Virus record (IMG/VR): IMGVR_UViG_3300042294_000068
Location: 1-22,130 of that record
Direction: 5' to 3' (one strand)
Length of the DNA: 22,130 nucleotides
Source: a virus
Within the stretch, counting starts at the first letter, position 1, and each line of letters opens with the position of its first letter. The position numbers and the translations under genes are program-made. Positions 18,367 through 22,130 of this stretch are shown in pieces. Under the pieces are notes generated by a model that did no database searches, was not told where the DNA came from, and saw only the letters and a list, made by a program, of their open reading frames with translations.

Positions 18367-20867
18367 TATTTAGTTTCCTTAGTGGATTTTGGTTGTTGTT
18401 GTTGCTGCATACGTTGTTGAGCTTGCTGGCGTTGTTGGTGAGCCAACTGCGATTGGTGCTTCGACATATCCACGCGCAAGCGGGCGGTATCTGTTTCTTG
18501 CTGTTTAGCCACCCGATCTCGTGCAGTAGCTGAATTAGCCGCAATCTGCATACGCGCAATCTCCTTCTGAGCCTCAATGCGGGCCTGTTCGATAGTTAGT
18601 TGCGCAGCCTTAGCATTAGCGTCGGCATTCTGTTTCTGGGCTTTAAGCTGCAATTCCTGCTGCTTGATCTGCAGTTCCTGTTGTTGCATTTGTACAACAG
18701 GGTCTTGTTGCTGTTGCTGCGCTGCTTGTTGTTTCGCTTCCTGCTGGTTCTGCTGCAGTAGTTTCTGCGATGCCTGCGCTGCCATCATTGCAATACGATC
18801 AGCAAGTTCTGGAGTGACCTCTTTGTTCTGCTCCTTAGTCGGTAACGGTAAGCCCATCTCCATCTCAACCTGCTTGCGGTACTCAAATGCAATATGCTCA
18901 TTTATGTGAGCCATAGCTGCCGCCATGATTGCCGGTGCTTGGGGATTCATCTGCATCAACTGCTGAATCTTGGGGTCCTGCATCGCCGCTTGGTGCACTG
19001 CAATATGCGCTTGGTGATTCTGCTCAATGAACGCCTTGACCGGCTTGCCTGTGAGAACGTCTTGGTTCTCCTGCACGGGGTCCACTGGAACTGCATCATC
19101 TTCAGTAGGCACAAGTTTGGCTGCGTTCTTGACCCCCAAAATCTCAATCATCTGGCGATGCAATAGGGGGAGGTCATACAACTGGGGTGCTGACTGAGCC
19201 AACTGCAGAACTGCCTGATACTGCACAACCTTCTGCGCCATCGTTGCGGCGTTGGGATCACTGACTGGAATAACGTCCACCGAGTCATAGTCGGACTTCT
19301 TAACGTCCCGGTCCCCGCCCTCTGGCTTGTAGTCGTATTCCTCCGGTGTGTAGTCGGCAATGATGACCTTCAGCAGTTTGAACTCCTGCTTCATCGCATA
19401 GTGCAGGCGAGCCTGAACTGCAGACATGACCTTTAACGTGCGCTCAAGCAGGGCCAAAGTGGTGCCAACTGGAGCATTTGCGCTCATATCACTCACGTTC
19501 ATGTCGCCAGATGACGCAAACGCACGGCCTTCAGACACGATATTTTGGAATAAAGCAAATAGAACTTGGCTAGGTTCTTTGTACGGCAGGGGGAGAATGT
19601 TGTCTCTGATGCTGCCACTTGGCACATCCACATCCCTAAACTCGCCCGGAGCGATGGGCGTATCGTCCCCTTTGATCCGCAGACCACGGGATTTCAGACC
19701 ACCGGGCAGGTTACTCAGTGTGCCAGCATCCACCAACTGACGGATCAACATCGTGGACGACTTGGCATACCCACCGATCAAATGGATCAGACCATAGCCA
19801 TAGAACCCAAAGCCGGGGATGTACTGGTAGTGTACGAAGTGCTGGCGTTTCAGGTGCAGCTTGTCTCCCTCGTACCAATTCCTACGTACGGACAAGACCT
19901 TTGTAGTGCCTTTCTCAATAGTGACTACATACGGCAGGGCTATGCCTGTCATCTCACCCTCATCGTCTTTGTCCTCATACCCCTCAAGGTCCAAGTCAAC
20001 GTGCATCTCTAGTATGCGGAACCGATTGTCCTGTGTAGCAGACAGGCCCATCTCCTCGGCTTTCTGCTTCTCAATGTCGTCCAGTTCATTCGACGGCTCA
20101 CCAAGCTCAATATCTGAGTAGAACCCAGCAACCATCAGTTTCTTCAACTCGTTCGGTGTCTTCCGCATCACGTGCGTAACCCGCTCCGCTGTCTCTAAAC
20201 TAGACGCACCATACGGCACAACAATATCCTCTGCGGGGATAAACATTGCCACCTGCCGACCTTTGTTCGGGTCGTAGTACACCTTCTTGAACGCTGAGCC
20301 CGCCAGCGGCAGTGACCACAACAACTTCTCATGCTCTGGCCGGTACTCAGCCATTACCTCGGTCAACTGATAATTCATGTCATCACGAACACGAGCAGCA
20401 GACTCCTCAGCCAATACGTCAATTGCCCCAATAATCTGGGTTTTCACCGGGCCCATAGCCGGGAACGTCTCCATCATTGCTTCTGACTGGAACCTTACAA
20501 CACTCTCAGTAAGCATCGGGTGAAACACACCGCAAGCGCCATTCCACGGTTCTGTACGCTCTTCGTACTTCAATCCAAGTAGCTTCAGCCCTTCTACATA
20601 CGTGCGCATCCAGTCCTTGCGGTCCATCAGGTCTTTGTCAACCTCTGATACAAGCTCTGAACCCAAGGAGTCCAGCACGCTGTCACTGATGTACTCAGCG
20701 AGGTTGTCGTCGAACCCCTCCTCGTTACCTTCTCCCGGCTCCAAGTCGATCTCTAGCCCGCCCACGTCAATGCGCACAGCCTCCGGGTCCTCGATCTCAA
20801 TCTCAATGTCAGGCTGCAGTGACTCAAGCCCCTGCGGTGCTGCGTATAAACCTTTGTCCATTGCCAT
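18366..20867 (-). CDS. Portal protein with long glutamine-rich C-terminal tail
   Basis: Protein of 833 residues, starting at ATG 20867 with AAGGA about 6 bases before it and 9 bases after the terminase stop. It would form the dodecameric ring through which DNA enters and leaves the head. Landmarks include DKDLMDRKDWMRTYVEGLKL, then GACGVFHPMLTESVVRFQSE and AFKKVYYDPNKGRQVAMFIP. Later come GYAKSSTMLIRQLVDAGTLS and VGTTLALLERTLKVMSAVQA, as in portals of related short-tailed phages. Residues about 698-833 form a helix rich in Gln, Ala and Lys with repeated QQQ and QELQ runs, resembling the extended barrel of P22-like portals. The N-terminal 60 residues are very acidic. Confidence 0.87.
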   Translation of the reverse strand: MAMDKGLYAAPQGLESLQPDIEIEIEDPEAVRIDVGGLEIDLEPGEGNEEGFDDNLAEYISDSVLDSLGSELVSEVDKDLMDRKDWMRTYVEGLKLLGLKYEERTEPWNGACGVFHPMLTESVVRFQSEAMMETFPAMGPVKTQIIGAIDVLAEESAARVRDDMNYQLTEVMAEYRPEHEKLLWSLPLAGSAFKKVYYDPNKGRQVAMFIPAEDIVVPYGASSLETAERVTHVMRKTPNELKKLMVAGFYSDIELGEPSNELDDIEKQKAEEMGLSATQDNRFRILEMHVDLDLEGYEDKDDEGEMTGIALPYVVTIEKGTTKVLSVRRNWYEGDKLHLKRQHFVHYQYIPGFGFYGYGLIHLIGGYAKSSTMLIRQLVDAGTLSNLPGGLKSRGLRIKGDDTPIAPGEFRDVDVPSGSIRDNILPLPYKEPSQVLFALFQNIVSEGRAFASSGDMNVSDMSANAPVGTTLALLERTLKVMSAVQARLHYAMKQEFKLLKVIIADYTPEEYDYKPEGGDRDVKKSDYDSVDVIPVSDPNAATMAQKVVQYQAVLQLAQSAPQLYDLPLLHRQMIEILGVKNAAKLVPTEDDAVPVDPVQENQDVLTGKPVKAFIEQNHQAHIAVHQAAMQDPKIQQLMQMNPQAPAIMAAAMAHINEHIAFEYRKQVEMEMGLPLPTKEQNKEVTPELADRIAMMAAQASQKLLQQNQQEAKQQAAQQQQQDPVVQMQQQELQIKQQELQLKAQKQNADANAKAAQLTIEQARIEAQKEIARMQIAANSATARDRVAKQQETDTARLRVDMSKHQSQLAHQQRQQAQQRMQQQQQPKSTKETK

Positions 20868-20876
20868 GATGTATCC

Positions 20877-22130
20877 TTAAACTGTGTAAAACCGCTCTCG
20901 GCGGGCACCTTTGAACCACTTGATCTCTTCTGGTTCGTCAGTGGGCAGTCGTAGGAACCCACCCTGTCTGAACCGCATGAGTGCTAATGTTGTGGCGTCA
21001 ACCAAGTCGTCGTGTTCCCCGGAAGGAAACGAAGCAACCTCGTCAACTAGTTCCTCGGCCCATCGGGTACGGGGAATCCACACTTTCCCAGACGCAATTA
21101 TGTCCGAGACTGCATTCAAACGAGCAATTTTGTCTTGGCCCTTACCCGGCGTAAACTCCTGCACAGGTATGCCCATTGAGCGAAGCTCGTAGATCAAAGG
21201 TGCACCACTAGCTTTTTTCTCGATCAATACCCCATCAGGCTCGTAGTCGTTGTACTCCTTGAGCACATCTTTCTTTAAGTCCGGGTACTCAACCCGCTTC
21301 TTATATGTGTTCAGCAGGATGATGTTAGGCGCATTATTGTCTTCGTCCAGATTAAATATGCCCCATGTGGTGCCTGCAGAGTAGTCAGCCCGCTGGTTTT
21401 TCTCAAAGGCTGTGTCCCATGTCTGCAAAATGTAGTCACACCGAGGTGGATTATCCTTCTCCCACCACTTCCACCAGTCGCGTTTTACGATAGCGCTTTC
21501 GTTGCCAACAGGATTCTGCTGATATTGTGCTTGCCATTTGGAGTTTGGCAGTTCAGCACGGAGGGCTTCAAGTTCCTGTAGGGGCCAGAATTCGGGCCAA
21601 AGAGGAGTACCGGACGGCAAAATGGCCGGAAATTCGATGACTTCCCAATCTTCACCTGCTCGTTGTGCTGCACTTTTAAGTACCTGTCCAGTTAAATCCC
21701 GCTGAGCCCAGCGCGTCATCACTATAACAATAGCCGCATTTGGCTGCAAACGCTGTCGGGGCCCTGATGTGTACCACTCGTTCACTTTGTCGTAGACTTC
21801 TGGGTTGCTAGCGGCCATCGCAGCTTCTTGTTCCGAGTGCGGATCGTCAATAATGAGCACATCTGCACCCTTACCGGTCACCGTACCCCCTACGCCGATA
21901 GCAAAATAGTCACCACCCTTGCTGGTGTTCCACCTTCCCGCAGCTTTTGAGTCCGCTTGGAGCGTCAACTCGGGGAAAATCTCGTGATAAACCTCGGAAT
22001 CGACCAGATTTCGCACCTTTCGACCAAAACCAACCGCCAACTCGCCCGTATTTGAGCACTGGATCACCTTCTTATTAGGGTATTTACCTAGAAACCACGC
22101 AGGTAGCAGATAAGACGCAAATTCTGACTT
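20877..22130 (-). CDS. terL: Terminase large subunit, C-terminal part (cut by window edge)
   Basis: ATPase-nuclease that pumps and cuts phage DNA during packaging. The frame is open to the right edge; the first visible residues are KSEFASYLLPAWFLGKYPNK, so the Walker A lies just outside. An internal GTG at 22067 is not the real start. Counting from that GTG, a Walker B reads VLIIDDP at about 70-76, followed by Glu79. The coupling motif VMTRWAQRDLTG lies at 116-127. The RNase H-like nuclease has Asp218 (QTWDTAF), Glu283 (LIEKKASGAP) and Asp353/354 (EHDDLVDATTLAL). These catalytic acids are all present, so the nuclease looks intact. The stop is 9 bases before the portal start. No small subunit is visible. 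Confidence 0.93.
   Translation of the reverse strand, partial: KSEFASYLLPAWFLGKYPNKKVIQCSNTGELAVGFGRKVRNLVDSEVYHEIFPELTLQADSKAAGRWNTSKGGDYFAIGVGGTVTGKGADVLIIDDPHSEQEAAMAASNPEVYDKVNEWYTSGPRQRLQPNAAIVIVMTRWAQRDLTGQVLKSAAQRAGEDWEVIEFPAILPSGTPLWPEFWPLQELEALRAELPNSKWQAQYQQNPVGNESAIVKRDWWKWWEKDNPPRCDYILQTWDTAFEKNQRADYSAGTTWGIFNLDEDNNAPNIILLNTYKKRVEYPDLKKDVLKEYNDYEPDGVLIEKKASGAPLIYELRSMGIPVQEFTPGKGQDKIARLNAVSDIIASGKVWIPRTRWAEELVDEVASFPSGEHDDLVDATTLALMRFRQGGFLRLPTDEPEEIKWFKGARRERFYTV

Noticed and set aside
22065-22067. GTG at 22067 as the terminase start
   Set aside because: The frame stays open to the edge and the upstream residues continue the terminase ATPase sequence; the gene is partial.

Overview
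The window is a segment of a tailed double-stranded DNA phage (Caudoviricetes). About thirty genes lie on the minus strand, packed with overlaps of the ATGA or TAATG type or gaps of only a few bases. I see no convincing gene on the plus strand, and no tRNA, CRISPR array or insertion sequence. Because everything is on the minus strand, transcription runs from the right end (22130) to the left end (1). Both end genes are cut by the window: the terminase large subunit on the right and a lysozyme-type endolysin on the left. No integrase, repressor or replication gene is present, so lifestyle cannot be judged. The host cannot be read directly; the gene families resemble those of aquatic, short-tailed phages of Proteobacteria, and that is inference from protein style.

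Right to left. (1) Packaging and head, 22130-14512: terminase large subunit, an 833-residue portal with a glutamine-rich tail, a 66-residue unknown protein, a GroES-like co-chaperonin, a probable scaffold, a conserved 155-residue protein, a 274-residue probable head protein and a Mu gpT-like major capsid protein. A strong intrinsic terminator follows the capsid gene. (2) An HNH endonuclease gene (13785-14387) sits between that terminator and the next structural genes, with possible promoters on each side. (3) Accessory virion region, 13688-10783: two small beta-rich proteins, then a run of short Lys/Arg-rich proteins. Three of these share a C-terminal motif and four in a row end in cysteine. 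(4) Neck and tail, 10783-1445: two connector/adaptor proteins, a zinc-ribbon protein, small basic proteins, a pair of paralogues, a protein with four exact 20-residue repeats, a 737-residue glycine-rich tail fibre, a Tfa-like chaperone, a second small fibre-like protein, a 646-residue protein made of six related domains, and a tail assembly chaperone-like protein. (5) Lysis cassette, 1448-1: two very small membrane proteins (56 and 50 residues), a membrane-anchored 152-residue protein, a 3TM-type holin and a GH24 lysozyme.

How it fits together: terminase, portal, scaffold, co-chaperonin and capsid build and fill the head. The connectors close the head and join it to a short tail. I see no tape measure, tail tube or sheath, which suggests a podovirus-like particle. 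The fibres and their chaperones make the host-recognition apparatus, and the last five genes release progeny. Least explained are the small basic protein cluster, the repeat-built surface proteins, and the apparent absence of a nozzle and ejection proteins.
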